Positions 21,863 to 34,317 of a stretch of 64,000 nucleotides of DNA are shown piece after piece. The translations under genes and the position numbers were made by a program. This DNA comes from Lepidostoma basale (lineage: Eukaryota > Arthropoda > Insecta > Trichoptera > Lepidostomatidae): assembly GCA_022606425.2 (NCBI GenBank), contig JAHDVF020000590.1, forward strand, positions 434,001 through 498,000. The letters run 5' to 3'. The notes under the pieces were generated by a model. It did not search any database, was not told the DNA's origin, and saw only the letters and a list, made by a program, of their open reading frames with translations. The first letter of the stretch is position 1, and every line of letters starts with the position of its first letter.

Positions 21863-22559
21863 AACACTATTGTAAACTTATTTAATCACGGTTAAGATTG
21901 AATAAATATGCTGAAATAAATTGTATTTATATTATAAGAAGTATTCTATTTGTAATTTCCTCGATGTTTCGTTTTTAATAACCTGGTAAACAGTGATCAT
22001 GTTCTCTCTCAACTTTGGGTATTGTTTAAATAATATTTCAATAATATCTAAGCTCTCAGGACCCACCGTTTGCGAAGCCTCTTCAATATGTTTATTTCTG
22101 TTTTATCTAGCGTAGACGAGCTTTTTTAATGGTCAAATTAGTTAGACAAATCTTCATCCCACTTTATTCGGAACTTCAATGTTTTTAGACAGTAAAAAAC
22201 AGGTTTCGAGTGTATTCTAAAAGATACTCCTATCTGGAAAATTTATGATTTGTTCACATAAAAACTTGTAATATAAATTACGTTACCGATTCGGATGATA
22301 AAATTACAGAGGCACATTTAATTCGTTGAGTAAAGTATCGGCTCTTCTGCGGACCCAATAATGGCCAGCGCTGCGCGTAAAACTATCTCACGGCCAGGGT
22401 TCGGGAAAGGTATCTGCAATATTTCGATACGAGCACTTTAGGATTCGATACTTATCTTTCCACTACATACCTTGTTTCAGTTATTTAACCGCCAGAATAA
22501 AGGGTATTAATTATAATTAATAAGTTAGGGTAAACAAGTATAATATTTAATACAATTAA
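21863..22559. other. Unassigned sequence
   Basis: Nothing recognised. Confidence 0.45.
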
Positions 22560-22728
22560 AAACCTCTGTTTTCTAGAAGTCTTATCTCAGTTTATGGAAA
22601 TGACATGTTACGCCTTTCTTAGGTATTAAACATTTGATAATACCTTAGAATGGTGAAACATGTCATTTCCATAGAATATAATCAAACTACTAGAGAACAC
22701 ACGCTTTCATTCATATTTTTTATTTAAT
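22560..22728. repeat. Hammerhead-repeat family 2, left part
   Basis: Palindrome with ggaaatgacatg and catgtcatttcc arms. The plus centre reads TTGATAA, TACCTTAGAATGGT, GAAAC, ATGTC. The right end of the element continues after the LINE-C insertion as taaggagtctaacatcattg at 23131-23150. Confidence 0.65.
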
Positions 22729-23121
22729 TTAATTAATTTGGTCATGCCATGTTTTCCTAGGTCTGCCTCGACTCTGTACTCCATTTACATCATTAACGTA
22801 TACTTTCTTGACCATTCTTTCTCCATCCATGCGCTCCATATGTCCGAACCAACGCAGCGATCCTTTCATAATTTTGTTTATAACACCTTCCGCTCTTAAT
22901 TCCTTTATTATATCAGCATTTGAGATTCTGTCGTATATCGTTAATTATCGTTAAATTAATCAAATTTTAAACGTTGGTCATGTTAGAAGTCGGAAGAATC
23001 GACGTGCGTGTATGACTCGCTGTATGAATGTGGAAGAATCTAGAGATGTGTCAGGATAGAGTAGTGTGACAATCCATTCTCTCTGTTTACCCCTGGGGTG
23101 AAACGGCGTGATAGTTTGTTT
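22729..23121. mobile_element. TTAG-LINE subfamily C copy with inverted 5' half
   Basis: 22729-22942 is minus-strand LINE-C from the region upstream of ACCAAATTAAT. 22951-23121 is plus-strand LINE-C starting at AAATTAATCAAATTTTAAA and ending with the hairpin and GTTT tail. Together they cover one continuous stretch of the element with its 5' half flipped, the signature of twin priming. ATTTAAT flanks both outer ends. Confidence 0.8.
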
Positions 23122-23175
23122 TATGATTTAATAAGGAGTCTAACATCATTGTTTAAGAAACAATAAATAAAAAAA

Positions 23176-24117
23176 GTATTGTCTATCATCCCATTGCTAC
23201 AAATACAAGATATGCTGATGAGTAAGTTTGCTTTATTTAAGAGATTAATTAAGTCTTGTAAATGTCAGGCAATATGGCACATATTACTTAGTGCCATAGC
23301 AGATAGAGAGAGGACAAATGGCGAGCTTTCAGCGCTATAAAACTGGATACACCCATCTAAGGGAAGGTAACCCCGACAGAAAATCCTCCAGAGAAAGCAA
23401 GGGGATACCACTCTGGATATTTTTCCCCAGGTCATCACTATGAGGCCTACTCAAGGGTCAACGTTAGGGAAACCTGACAGGACACTTTTAAAAAAAATGA
23501 AGCATACATCCGACATGTTTAACTTACTATACTAAGACACATACCATAGAAGCGGTGAACAATCTTGGGGCTATCGATACTTTCTTCAGTGCCACACCCC
23601 TAACTAGCAATCCATGTCCCGAGAGGTCAGTGGCAGTGTTTGATAAATGGGCAGTAGTCCCACGGACGCATGAACACAGAAGTAGCGAATATCGTACTCG
23701 TTTACAAATGCAAAAAATGAAGTGTTTAAAGATCAGGAACAGGATGAGACAAACACCCGTCGCGCTGTGTTGAAACGCAGCCAAATGTTGACTTTTAAGC
23801 AATCAATTCGACTTTTTTTTCAGAATAAAATACGAAGATAATAATGCCATTAATTTAATTGGATGTTATTGAAATCAAATGCTAAATTCGGTGATATTAA
23901 TTATTTTTATATCTTGAATACCTTGATCGCATGCCAGGATTTCAATTTAAATCATCAAAGCAAGTTGTGCAGATGTGATATTGATAATTTATATGTAAAA
24001 TCACTTGTTATGAAAATATCAACTTTATTTCATAGGAAAACAAATAGTGTGATATTTAAATACTTATTTAAACTTTTAATTATAAAGTGGTTAATTAATT
24101 TTAATACTACAGCAACA
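23176..24117. other. Unassigned; open frame of unknown meaning
   Basis: A plus frame at 23530-23773 reads smoothly on a GC-richer background but has no family I recognise, and the minus strand is also open. 23270-23480 is unrecognised. Confidence 0.35.
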
Positions 24118-24870
24118 AAAACCCATCACACCGTTTCTCCGAAGGGGTAGGCAGAGAGAATGGACCACCACACTACTCTATACTGACATCTCTCTAGCTT
24201 CATCCACATTCATACAGCGAGTCATATACGCACGTCGACACTGCGACTTCTTACTCAACTAACCTTTAAAATTTGATTAATTTGATCATGCCATGTTTTA
24301 CTCGGTCTACTCTTTTCTTCTGCCAGTTCCATGCTTCGCTTCCATACAACAGGGTTGGGACCAGAACTCCATTGTGAATTAAAATTCTGTCGTTCATCGT
24401 TCTACTATACATACAAACGTCTAAGGGACCTAATCTCTACCGCATTTATTCTGCTCTCATCCTTCTTCTGCCAGTTCCATGCTTCGCTGTCATAAATAAG
24501 GGTTGGGGCCAGAACTCCATTGTGAATGGCCATTTTCGCTTTCATTGATAAATTCTTGTTTTCAATAACTATTTTTAAAGCTCTATACACTTTGCTACCC
24601 GCACCAACTTTTCTTTCGACGTCATTATCCGTTCGGCCATCCGCTGTGAACATGCTACCTAAATACACAAATTCACTCACCTGCTTCATATTATCTTCGT
24701 TCACACTTATGTTACAAACTGTCATTTGCTCTTCCCTTTCAAAAACCAACACCTTTGACTTTCCGACAATCATCATTTAATCGTTTGACTTGTATATTCC
24801 ACACATTCCACCAAGACCTGTAATTCGTCCGCACTATCCACAACGAGAACGTAATAATTTTTAAAAATCA
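24118..24870 (-). mobile_element. Longest TTAG-LINE subfamily C copy, rearranged
   Basis: The 5' part (24405-24776) keeps an open frame with KSKVLVFEREEQMTVCNI, FVYLGSMFTADGR and LMYGSEAWNWQ-like residues, downstream of the polymerase YADD. The block encoding the WNWQ region appears twice, at about 24305-24378 and 24466-24530. The 3' portion is therefore a second, internally deleted piece or a local duplication. Hairpin present at 24133-24150; no clear TTAG or TTTG run. Confidence 0.82.
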
Positions 24871-25049
24871 GTAGATTATGATGCGGCTGAGGTTTTCCGT
24901 GATTTCCTAAGGCGACTGTTAAAACATATATAATATAAGTTAGTGCATAGAACACAAACCTTGACTAAGTCATCCCTGTAGACTTGAAATAAATGTAAAA
25001 TACAAAAAATAAAACTTTATAATATTTAGTAGGGGTCGGATTTGATATA

Positions 25050-25340
25050 AAAAGCTTTTTTTTCCTGAGTTACGCTTTCAAAAATACGAAGTTTAAAGGT
25101 AAATGAGTAGATCTCTACTTTTGACGACGAAGACAACCATGCTATTGACAAAACCATAGCGGTCCTTAACGATCCGAAAAACTTCACCGAGTTACATTGT
25201 GGCTCATTTTCAAAATTGTCCATGATGTTTGAAAAACTGAAGGCACGGGGCTCCGTTTTGATTTCGGTTATAGAAATTAAAAAGGGGAACCTTGCCAGGA
25301 AAAGTTTTACGCTGTGATGGGCGTACATCCCGCTGGGAAG
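25050..25340 (+). pseudogene. Degenerate coding relic, possibly transposon-derived
   Basis: The plus frame reads FDDEDNHAIDKTIAVLND, PKNFTELHCGSFSKLS and MMFEKLKARGSVL before a stop. Amino-acid texture is protein-like. It resembles short helical segments of domesticated-transposon-type insect proteins, but I cannot name a family. Confidence 0.3.
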
Positions 25341-25589
25341 TTATTTAAAAGAAGGCATCCCTCCTGCTGGAAGAACATGTGGATGGCGCCATCAATGATT
25401 GCACAATCTACAAGTTCGAGAGTTTCCTTCTCCCTTCTAAATAAAACTCTTGTAAAAAATCAACTGCGTCATACTCCCGAAAATATATAAAAATATGTAA
25501 TTGTATGATGCAGAAAATAGTTTGTCACACATAAGATCTTGTTTTTTTTTTCTAGTTAAAAATAAATGTAAGGTTAAAATTTTTTATTC

Positions 25590-25825
25590 TTCTTCTTCTT
25601 TGCTGGCCTTCTTCCCTCCACTATTGGATATAGGCCTCTTCCAATTTCCTCCACTCGTCTCTATCCTGCCGCCTTTGTATCCAAGATTTTCCAACCCTTT
25701 TGACAATATCATCGGTCCATCTCATCGGTGGCCTTCCGACACTTCGCCTATTTTCCCATGGTCTCCCAACTTATTAGAGACTTTTTATCCTTTTGAGAAT
25801 ATAAAAGCATATTTTGGCACATAGT
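25590..25825 (-). pseudogene. Non-LTR retrotransposon C-terminal tip
   Basis: The minus frame reads GRPPMRWTDDIVKRVGKS, WIQRRQDRDEWRKLEEAY then a stop. The GRP..RW.DD ... W...A.DR..W...EEAY pattern is the classic end of insect LINE ORF2. An (AAG)-rich tail follows. Confidence 0.8.
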
Positions 25826-26784
25826 TATAAAATAATATTTTAAACGTTTTTAGGGAATATAAACCCTAGCCCTATTAATATCCTGGAGATAACCACCAGC
25901 AAGTAATATATTATATTATAGAAACTAATAAAGGGAAAAAATTTGTCTATTACGCAAACAGACAACAAGCTAATAAATTTGAACGTGTTTTATCACAAGC
26001 GCTCATTTCCTATCATATAATTTTAAAATCCTTCGTTTCCTTTCCACATTTATTGAAACGTAATTGAATAATTGCAAAACAGTAAAAGTGTATACCAATT
26101 CGTCCCTCTTTACTCGCGTTCTGGAGACATATTGGCCGCTCTCGCGTGTCGAACAATCATATATTAAAAAATTAAATCCAACCGCTTTTAGTTTTGCATA
26201 GCGATTACTAAGTGGTTACTGCTGAAGCAGACCCGCATTATCGGTTCACTAATTACGAGACTTCAAAACGATTCCATTTGTTGACTAATTATTATACTTT
26301 CAAGCAGAGTGATGAAGCCAAAACGTTTTTAAATGTTTTTCTTTAGATGTCAAATATAATTTGACATCACCTAAATAATGCAAGTCTAAGCCGCATCAAC
26401 TTAAATAAAACTTTATGTTGATATGATTCTCGATATATACGTAGGTATATTTAATTTGACAAAGAGCCTAGTATTTTAAGTAGTAAAGTATTTCAAGAAA
26501 TTCTGCTAGGGAGTGACAGAAAAAGTATATTTATTATTTCGAAATGTAAAGAATAAAAAAATATTTAAAAAAAAAATATTGTTTAAAATCCATCATTACT
26601 AATGTTCTTAATTTGAATTTTTAATATTATCATTATTAAAACCGCATTTTAATTTTGATTGAAATCTGAATGATAGAGATCCATTGATTAAACTTATCTA
26701 TAATATTAACTAAGCCTCTCAAATTTCCCAGCACCTAACAGATAATGGAATGTTGTCGAATTTGTAATCTGCATATAGATCGTT
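25826..26784. other. Unassigned AT-rich sequence
   Basis: Nothing recognised. Confidence 0.45.
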
Positions 26785-28110
26785 TCATTCAACTGAAACA
26801 GGATTACTGCGTATTACATCAGATCTTGTACTGGCGAACGAATCAGGCAAGTTAGCACAGCTTTCCTTACTCGACATGAGTACTACATTTGATACTATCG
26901 ATCACTCCTGTCTTATACAACGACTGGAAATAACATATGGATTCGGCGGTAAGGCAATTAACTGACTAACCTCGTAGATATTCGAATCGCTCACAGGCGG
27001 TTCAGATTGCAGTTAAAGTGTCCCCTTTTCTCATAGTTATATCTGGAGTTCCCCAAGGATCTGTGCTGGGACCTCTTCTATTCATAATGCTTACGAACGA
27101 TCTGCCCAAAATTATAAAATTCTTTGGTTTGATATCGCATTGCTATGCTGACCACCAGCAAATATACTCTTTCTGTGACTCCACTGATACAAGTCATCTC
27201 AAATCTTCGACAGTCAACTGCATTGCCGGGATATCAAATTGTATGGCTTCGAATAATCTCAAATTAAATCCACCAAAAACATAATTTCTTTGGACTGCTT
27301 TTATGACACGCCAAAACTTAATTGATCGCTCTCCAGTATCTACATCTGACACACTTTAAACTTCTTGGCGTCCATCTAGAGACTGATCTTTCATGGAAAA
27401 CTCAAATCAATAAATAGTCTACAATAGCTTCATTCTTTTAAGGCAATTAAGATCTATAAAGTTAATCATTTCCGTTGACAGTTTTAAAACATTAATCAAT
27501 CCCTTCGTCGTGTAACGACTAGATTACTGCAATGGAGTCTACGCCAACATGTCCAAAAAGCAAACTAATAAACTCTAGTCTGCACTCAATACAGCAGCAA
27601 GACTGATAAGGGGTGTGCCGAAGAGTTGTCACATAACACAGCATCTTAAAGAGCTCCACTGACAGTCTTTAAGGCGTTGCGTGGAATGGCACCTGAACTC
27701 TACATCAACGAGAACCTGAATGCCAGACAGTTTACATTGCGATCAGCTAAGTCTTCTGCGATCGTTAGATTGACTGAGCCAAAACGCTGTTCTAGCACAA
27801 AATTTGGCGACCGAGCCTTCGCGGTGGCCGGCCCTTCAGCTTAGGATGATCATCCAGCAGACCTCAAGTGCATTGAGACCTTCCAGCAGACCTCACGTCA
27901 GAGATTAGATCGAGACTCACCTTTTCAAAGTATCCTTTCCTGACAGGAAAGGTTGATCGACTGCGTCAAGTGCAGCCCTCATACTAAATGTGTTTATTTT
28001 TTAACTACTTTATAAAACGGAACATTTTCTACAGCGCTCTTGAGATGAGTCATTCATAAAAATGGCTCTCTATAAATTATCCTATTAATTATATAATTAT
28101 TATATAAGGA
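26785..28110 (+). pseudogene. CR1/L2-like LINE reverse transcriptase, dead
   Basis: Motif order is visible: HSTETGLLRITSDL, LLDMSTTFDTIDHSCL (motif A), ISGVPQGSVLGPLLFIM (motif B), HCYADHQQIYSF (motif C, YADD changed to YADH), NLKLNPPKT, then NTAARLIRGVPK and a C-terminus ending THLFKVSFPDRK. At least ten stops and frame changes break it. The 3' UTR (28030-28105) has the gcgctcttgagatgag pattern reused across the window. Confidence 0.85.
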
Positions 28111-28372
28111 AAGCAACGGGAAACTACCACATCAAAAATGCCCAAGTGGCATCCTAAGAACCAGCATTGATATTAATAAACTTTGCTGCAAACCAATCTT
28201 AGGATTGAAACATTAGAAGAAGATATTATCACTGAAATTTCGTGGTTCCTTTTTACCGATACAAACTCACAAATCTGTTCATTCATTTATCTTATTTATT
28301 TGATGCCATCAACTATATCGTAATTCTAGCATACTTGATTAACATTTTCAAATGTATTCATAAAATCTGACT

Positions 28373-28526
28373 AACCATCATGAGAGGTTGGCAGAGAGGA
28401 TGGACCGCTACAATACTCTTTCCTGATACACCTCTCAAGATTAGTTTTACATTCATATACCGTAACACTCACGTTCGTCGATTTTTTTGGCTTCGAATGA
28501 ACCACCTTTTAGTATTTGATTAAATA
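28373..28526 (-). mobile_element. TTAG-LINE subfamily B 3' end
   Basis: Minus-strand 3' block, lacking most of the hairpin (atcatgagaggttggcag), cut off by the hammerhead repeat that begins at 28527. Confidence 0.7.
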
Positions 28527-28700
28527 GTCCATTGTTTTGGGCGAAATACTATGAAACTATAACATTATAAACTGTTAAATGAAAAAACTTTGTTTTGTGT
28601 ATCACAGTTGTATTTTTATTTTACGCGATAGCTGTTTTGTCAACCTGTGTTGACATCATCAGGTGTTACAATAATATATCAAATGTCGAACATTTATGTG
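28527..28700 (-). repeat. Hammerhead-repeat family 3
   Basis: The minus strand has a perfect CTGATGA core (28656-28662), TGTCAACACAGGTTGAC (stem II GTCAAC/GTTGAC), then AAAAC, AGCT, ATC where GAAAC and GTC are expected. The terminus tagtccattgttttgg matches the end at 58068-58083. Confidence 0.68.
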
Positions 28701-30139
28701 TATTTGTTTCTATGTCAATTTGAATAATTGACGAATGAATTGACGGATAGTACGTAAGTAAGGATTAGTAATATAAATCCATTTATGTTAGATTATTATT
28801 CGTAGTTGTGTGTTTTACCGAAACGGAATGAAAAGCGCCACAGTGGGCCTGCTGCATGACGAGCAGCATGCAGAGTAGGTTAGTGCAGGGCTATGGGTGC
28901 GCTCATTGCGTGTGACCTCCAGCCTCGGCTCTACCCCGGGGAGAAAATAGCAACAGCCAGCGATTCAGCGTTATCCATCCTATACTTAACTCAATAAGTA
29001 GGCTCGCTCACCATTCATATATACATCCCGTTCCCCCTTATAAGGATTTGCATATCAAGTGTTTTCTTGTTACCATTATAACGAAGTAATCAGCATTTGG
29101 GACTCGAATACACAAAAGCAAATATTGTTATTGAATGTTTCAGATTTTATTTTAAAGAAAAAATTCTCATTAATTTTTTTTTTTGTAAATTAAAAAAAAA
29201 TCAGTGTCTTATCACGACACGTTTTTTAATTTTTCTTAAATGTGTTTCGGGCCACAGAATTTTAACAATAAAATATGACAAAATCATTACTTATATACTA
29301 AATTAAAGAGGGGGAAAGAGTTTAGTCTAGAGGTAGGAGTAACTGCTACTTAATTAAAATTGTGAGATAATGGGAACAAATCAATTATAGGACTTGAAGA
29401 AGGACTTTTTTAGTTAAATCTCGTTTGTTTTTTTATAAATATGATTTATTTGAGGTACGTAAACATATTTTTTGTTAAGTTTCTCGATTTATGTTTTGTC
29501 ATAACAAGGAAGTAAAGCGATCTATCCTCTCCATCTACATTACGCGGCGGTTAATAAGTCATCTCGTGCGCGGCGTAATATTCTTGGGTCTGGACCAGCT
29601 CCATTGTGGCTCCGGGGTTTATGGAGCTATAAAATAAAGTAAATTTGACACCAGACCTTAGGATAAATCAAGAACACGACTACCGTTCTCGGGAGACTCG
29701 GGTCAAATCACGAAACGATGTTGAACTCTGCACTTCAATAAAAACGAAGACATCGGCTCGTATTGATGAACTTTGAACCTGGAGTTGAGGTGTTATCGTA
29801 TTGTTAAATACGAATACACCGCACTCGAATACGATGAACCTTATAATACAATTATGCTTTCCTTTACACGCTTTTACAGTTGTGTCTGCAAATTGTGAAA
29901 TTTACTTTTTTTCCGAAAACCATTTGTTTATTTTGATAATTGGTGAGACTAGAAATACTCGTAATTGAGTAATTTTAAAAATAGTTTCATAACTTTGGAA
30001 TGAAACCCTTTCTTTAAAACCACTACATATATTTTTTGATGACATAAAAATAGTACACACAACTTGTCTCGGGGGTATACTCTGACTTCAGGTATAACTC
30101 TACTAATTATGTATGATTGCAAAATGAATAATTATTATT
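28701..30139. other. Unassigned; GC-richer islands
   Basis: GC-richer segments at 28830-28970 and 29520-29760 are not recognised as repeats and have no long open frame. Confidence 0.4.
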
Positions 30140-30200
30140 ATTTAATTGAATGACATGTTTCGGCTTTCTAAGACATTATCATAATATCCAAATATTAGGT
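30140..30200 (-). repeat. Hammerhead-repeat family 2 fragment
   Basis: Minus strand: ATGATAATGTCTTAGAAAGC then CGAAACATGTC. The core carries A where G8 is expected. Confidence 0.5.
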
Positions 30201-30327
30201 ATACATACCTTGCTTGACTGTGAGAGCTAAATGATTTGAATTCCTGACAATCGATGAATTTCTGAATAAACTTTATGTTGCACAATGCACAAGAGCTTTA
30301 AATTTTGGAGATCGCGTCTTACTTGGG

Positions 30328-30490
30328 ATAGAGGATCGGGTGATCTTGGGGATAGAATGCTTGGCTCTTAATCTAGGGGAATAGGGTTCAAGCCTGGACA
30401 TGACCAGATTCCTTCTTTATAATAACAAGCTATATTCTGCTCATGTTGAAGATTGTTAAATAAATTATAATACCATTGATTTAAATACTT
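30328..30490 (+). mobile_element. SINE family 2 (tRNA-like) copy
   Basis: gggatagaatgcttggctc and gggttcaagcctggacatg match the copies at 50505-50625 and (minus) 41341-41435. The downstream ccattgatttaaatact is shared with 50605-50620. gggttcaagcc resembles a Pol III B box. Confidence 0.6.
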
Positions 30491-32284
30491 GGCGATGGCC
30501 TTTTTTTAAACAAATAAAAAACTAAACCAGATTTCAGGAACTTTCTTAAATCTCTTCAATCACTTTACTTTAGATCATTCATTATGGTGTATAAAATTAT
30601 ATTTCTCCTAATCCCCATACCTTTTAATTGCACATATTTATAAGAAAATGCACGCATCTAATTATGTTTCTTCGATTTTTAATTCATGAAATCCGAATAA
30701 GAGCGTCTCTTTGTTTCGTGTGCAAACGTTATCGTAAATTAGTTCCAACTGGCCCATTGGTCTAGTGCGATTGAAAGAAGATAAGTTTATTCATGTTTGT
30801 ATGTCGTCATAAAAATGCTTTGATTTGTAAAACATAAAGTACCCGCACACCGACATACTCAACAACCATAAGTCACCGTAATAAATTTGCAACTTCGTGT
30901 TGGTAGAAAGAACTATTATTTATTCCCGGTTCGAGTTAAATTAAGACTCCGCCTACCCTTTTGAGCCGAACTTTATTTGCAATTATTCAAATTCAAATTG
31001 ACGATTAACTCCATTAATTGCTAATGCACGAAACCCCTTTTTAAATTTAGGACGAGGTACAATTGACTACGTAAGTACATGCCCACGTGATATTTATGTA
31101 CCTAACCGTCGGAGTGGGTTCGTGAACTGCTCTGTGAACGCAGTATTAAACCAGAACTCAATGCGGCTTTCAGCTAAGAGATGGCGGTAGTCATGCTGAA
31201 ATTATTTTATCATTTAAGTATTAAACATTTTAAAGATTCTTGCAATACTCTGACGCATAGTATTTTAAATAAAATACGAATTTATAAAAATATTAAAAGG
31301 TTCGTGAATATTAAAAATTTCATTAACATACTAATATACTAAAACGAGCCGATCGTATGTTCTGCACATATTAATTCAGTTCCTAAAGATACATAATCAG
31401 CAAATATATTATATAATCTGTAACATTAATAATTAAATAGTTCTAAAATAAAAACTGTATATTTATAAAATTATAAAGAACAATAAATGAGTGTGTTTTC
31501 CGGAGCGAAACCAGTGGACATATTCGAATTACACAAGGTTGACATTTATCTTCATTTCTGCTCTTCACACATAAAGATATTTCTAAAAACTCCAAAATGT
31601 CGGCTTTTGATCACGCATATAAGGGTTATTCTGGGGTCTAGTAGTTTCTTAAAATACTCGATGAAATAATTTATTTTATCGCCTGTTCATACAAGGAAAA
31701 GCACACATTCTTGAAATATCGTGCATTGTATCATAAACAAAGCATTGTAATTTTGCTTGTAAATTCTCAATTGCCTCGTAGGTAATTTCAATCAGTTACT
31801 ATATCCAGCGGCTAATTATTATTGCGGGAGTGTGGAGTCCCTCGGGGGGAGGGGGGGGGGGCGTGCTATGTATAATAATATGTATATGAATAATCATAAA
31901 CCCTTGCCATAAATTACCGTGGAAACTTTTGACGCATAACCCTTCATTGGCTGGAAACTGTTCCACGCAGCTAGGGATGTCCTTCAATTTATTTATGAAC
32001 CGGTTTCATATTTCCGGTGTAGTTAAAAATCTTAAATAATTTCGTTAAAAAAATACACATTATACTTTGAGCATAACGACAGTATTCTCATATTTTGTCT
32101 TATATTTAAAATTAACCTTTTCTAGAAGTTTCATTATTAAATATTTAATCGGATTTAACAAATGTAATTCCCTCCCACATAATATAATAAAATGTATTAT
32201 ATTTTACAGAAAACGGATGTTTTTTTATAAATTCAATTGAATTATTGTAAAATAATGTATTATTTAGTTAAAATACACTATTGT
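30491..32284. other. Unassigned AT-rich sequence
   Basis: Contains a long G-run at 31845-31861 and short unsupported frames. Confidence 0.45.
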
Positions 32285-32330
32285 TTGTGTCTTCAACCGG
32301 TTTTAGCAGCTTGCTGCCATCCTTGGTAGA
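32285..32330 (-). repeat. Decayed hammerhead-like motif, CCGG type
   Basis: Minus strand: GGATGGCAGCAAGCTGCTAA then AACCGGTTG. Stem II and the CCGG loop survive; the core does not. Confidence 0.45.
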
Positions 32331-32444
32331 GATTTTATTTATTTATTATATACTATGAACTTCTACTATGAAATTTCAAATGAAATAATATTTTTTTACC
32401 ACGTATTTAATTTTTTTATAATACTATTTAGATTTTTATGTTTA

Positions 32445-32525
32445 AAACCTGCCTCAATGCTCCCTTGAGGTGATTACATTAAGAAATGGCATTTTAAAAT
32501 TTAGCATATTATTATTTTTATAAAT
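32445..32525 (+). mobile_element. CR1-like LINE 3' tail
   Basis: gctcccttgaggtgattaca ... aaatggcattttaaaattt with a TTA-rich end, the same UTR pattern as 9821-9889. Confidence 0.5.
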
Positions 32526-33005
32526 CAGTTTCTAACAAAATACCATTTAAAAAAATATATCATAATTTATTAGTTTTTTTACATTAATACTTACCTACGT
32601 CAAATTTTTCAGCATTACTTGAACTATATAATGATATTTCATATTTTGTATAAATGATTACCTAAAACATACTAAAAAAATCTTTTTGTTTCAATGTGAG
32701 AAGGTCATTCGGTCGAAAAAATATAATTTAAATTTAAATTGTGCCAAACTAAAAAAAGTAAAAATACTACCACTTAAGAATCAACAAGAATTTTTTATTT
32801 TTTTTATTTAAAATATATATTCCTCTGAGGTTGAATGTTTTACTCCGAGAAAGTTGATGATCGACGAAAGTTGAAATAATTTGCATTGCAAACATACGTT
32901 CTTTCCGTGTAGCAAAGCTATAAAATAATGTTTCCACTTATTTCTTCGTCTTAATTTTATAGTCGACAAAACATTCAAGAGAGTATTTATATTAAAATAT
33001 ATATA

Positions 33006-34315
33006 CAGGGGTCGACACTCGAAGTGTTACCAATTAAAAATTCTATAATTTTGGCAATTTTTATTTATTTTTATTTAAAAACTTCAGTATATCATGAAAA
33101 CATTTCAAATTTTTAAAATAATATGTTATTGGTCGATGTAGCCACCTTTAGCGCGGATAATAGCATCGATTCTCTCCAAGAAGGCTTTACACGCTGCACG
33201 AATGTGGGCTGATGGTATTTTGACCCATTTTCGGCGAAGAGCAATCTTTAAGGCGTCGACCGTCTCATATTTTTTAGCTGATACTTTGGGCTCTAGAATG
33301 GACTATATGGAAAAGTTCATTGAGTTTTAGTGCGGGGAATATGGAAGCCACTGTTGTGATGAAATGAAACTGGGAACTTTTTCTTGTAAAAAACGTTGGG
33401 TTTCACGGGCTTTATGGGATGGTGCCAAGTCTTGTTGAAACGTCCAATGGTTTCTTCTGATTTTTTTACGTGCCCAAGGTAACAACGCATAATTTAAAAT
33501 CTTTTTATGGTTGATTTGTTGATTTACCTTTACGCCCTGTTCAATGAAAACGAGTGGTGAGAGTCCTGTGGCAGTTACCGCGGCCCAAACCATCACTGAT
33601 GCAGGTGCTTGCTTTTGCAAAGCAATTCGAGGGTCCAAATTGTCTCTTGATTTGCATTGTAACCTCACATGATCGTTTTGTTTGTTAACATATTGCTGAA
33701 CCGTAAAAAAAATTTCATCAGAAAAGACCAAATTTTCTAGCTCGCCACCAACGTGCAAGTGTTTTAACACCTTTGCTCTTGCTAGGCGAACTGCCTTTTG
33801 TGCAGAAGTTAAATCTTGCACTTTTTGTATGTTGTATAGCTTTAATCTTAGTTAATTTTTTAATATGTGCCCCATGCTACGAGCAGACACATTGAGATTT
33901 TTCGCCAATTGAACTGCGCTTTTTCTTGGATTACGTTGAATTCTGGCCTTCACCTTTCGAACCATTTCTGACGATGTTGCAATTTTTGGATGTCCACCTC
34001 CATGGCATTTTTTATGCTACCGGTATCATTGTAACGTGAAATAGTCCGATACACAAACATTTTGTTCACATGTAAATGTCGTAGCTCATTAATAATGGCT
34101 GGTTGCAATTTTCCAGCCAAATACAGAGCAATAACACTGTTGAGTTTGAATTCCATTTTGAATACTTTTTTTAACTGTGACGTAAAACGATATGCTTCCG
34201 TAGAATTGTTAATAATATAACAGACCAACACGTGTCAAAATATGAGCACACTGTCGTAAGCCGTTTGGTTACTACAGCAGCGTGAAGTTGGTAACACTTC
34301 GAGCGCCTACCCCTG
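33006..34315 (-). mobile_element. mariner transposon, full length, DD37D type
   Basis: 1310 bp bounded by TA at 33004-33005 and 34316-34317. Inverted ends read caggggtcgacactcgaag and caggggtaggcgctcgaag inward, continuing tgttaccaa: about 24 of 28 bases match. The sole gene is on the minus strand. Ends look cleavable, but the transposase is broken, so it could move only in trans. Confidence 0.92.
33126..34156 (-). pseudogene. mariner DD37D transposase, frameshifted
   Basis: A start at 34154-34156 and stop at 33126-33128 give about 343 codons, normal for the family. The N-terminus has a helix-turn-helix-like segment (NELRHLHVNKMFVYRTISR). The catalytic core has LVFSDEIFF (first D), WTFQQDLAPSH (second D) and, 38 positions on, NSMNFSI where the third D should be: it is N here. 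The spacing implies DD37D. One base is lost near 33954 (FER then KAR continues in another frame). In-frame stops follow HILKN and SPH, and replace the W of FSIW. Confidence 0.9.
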
Positions 34316-34317
34316 TA

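Noticed and set aside
31838..31861. G-run as a G-quadruplex
   Set aside because: A single G homopolymer tract with one short interruption; no regularly spaced set of four tracts to argue function.
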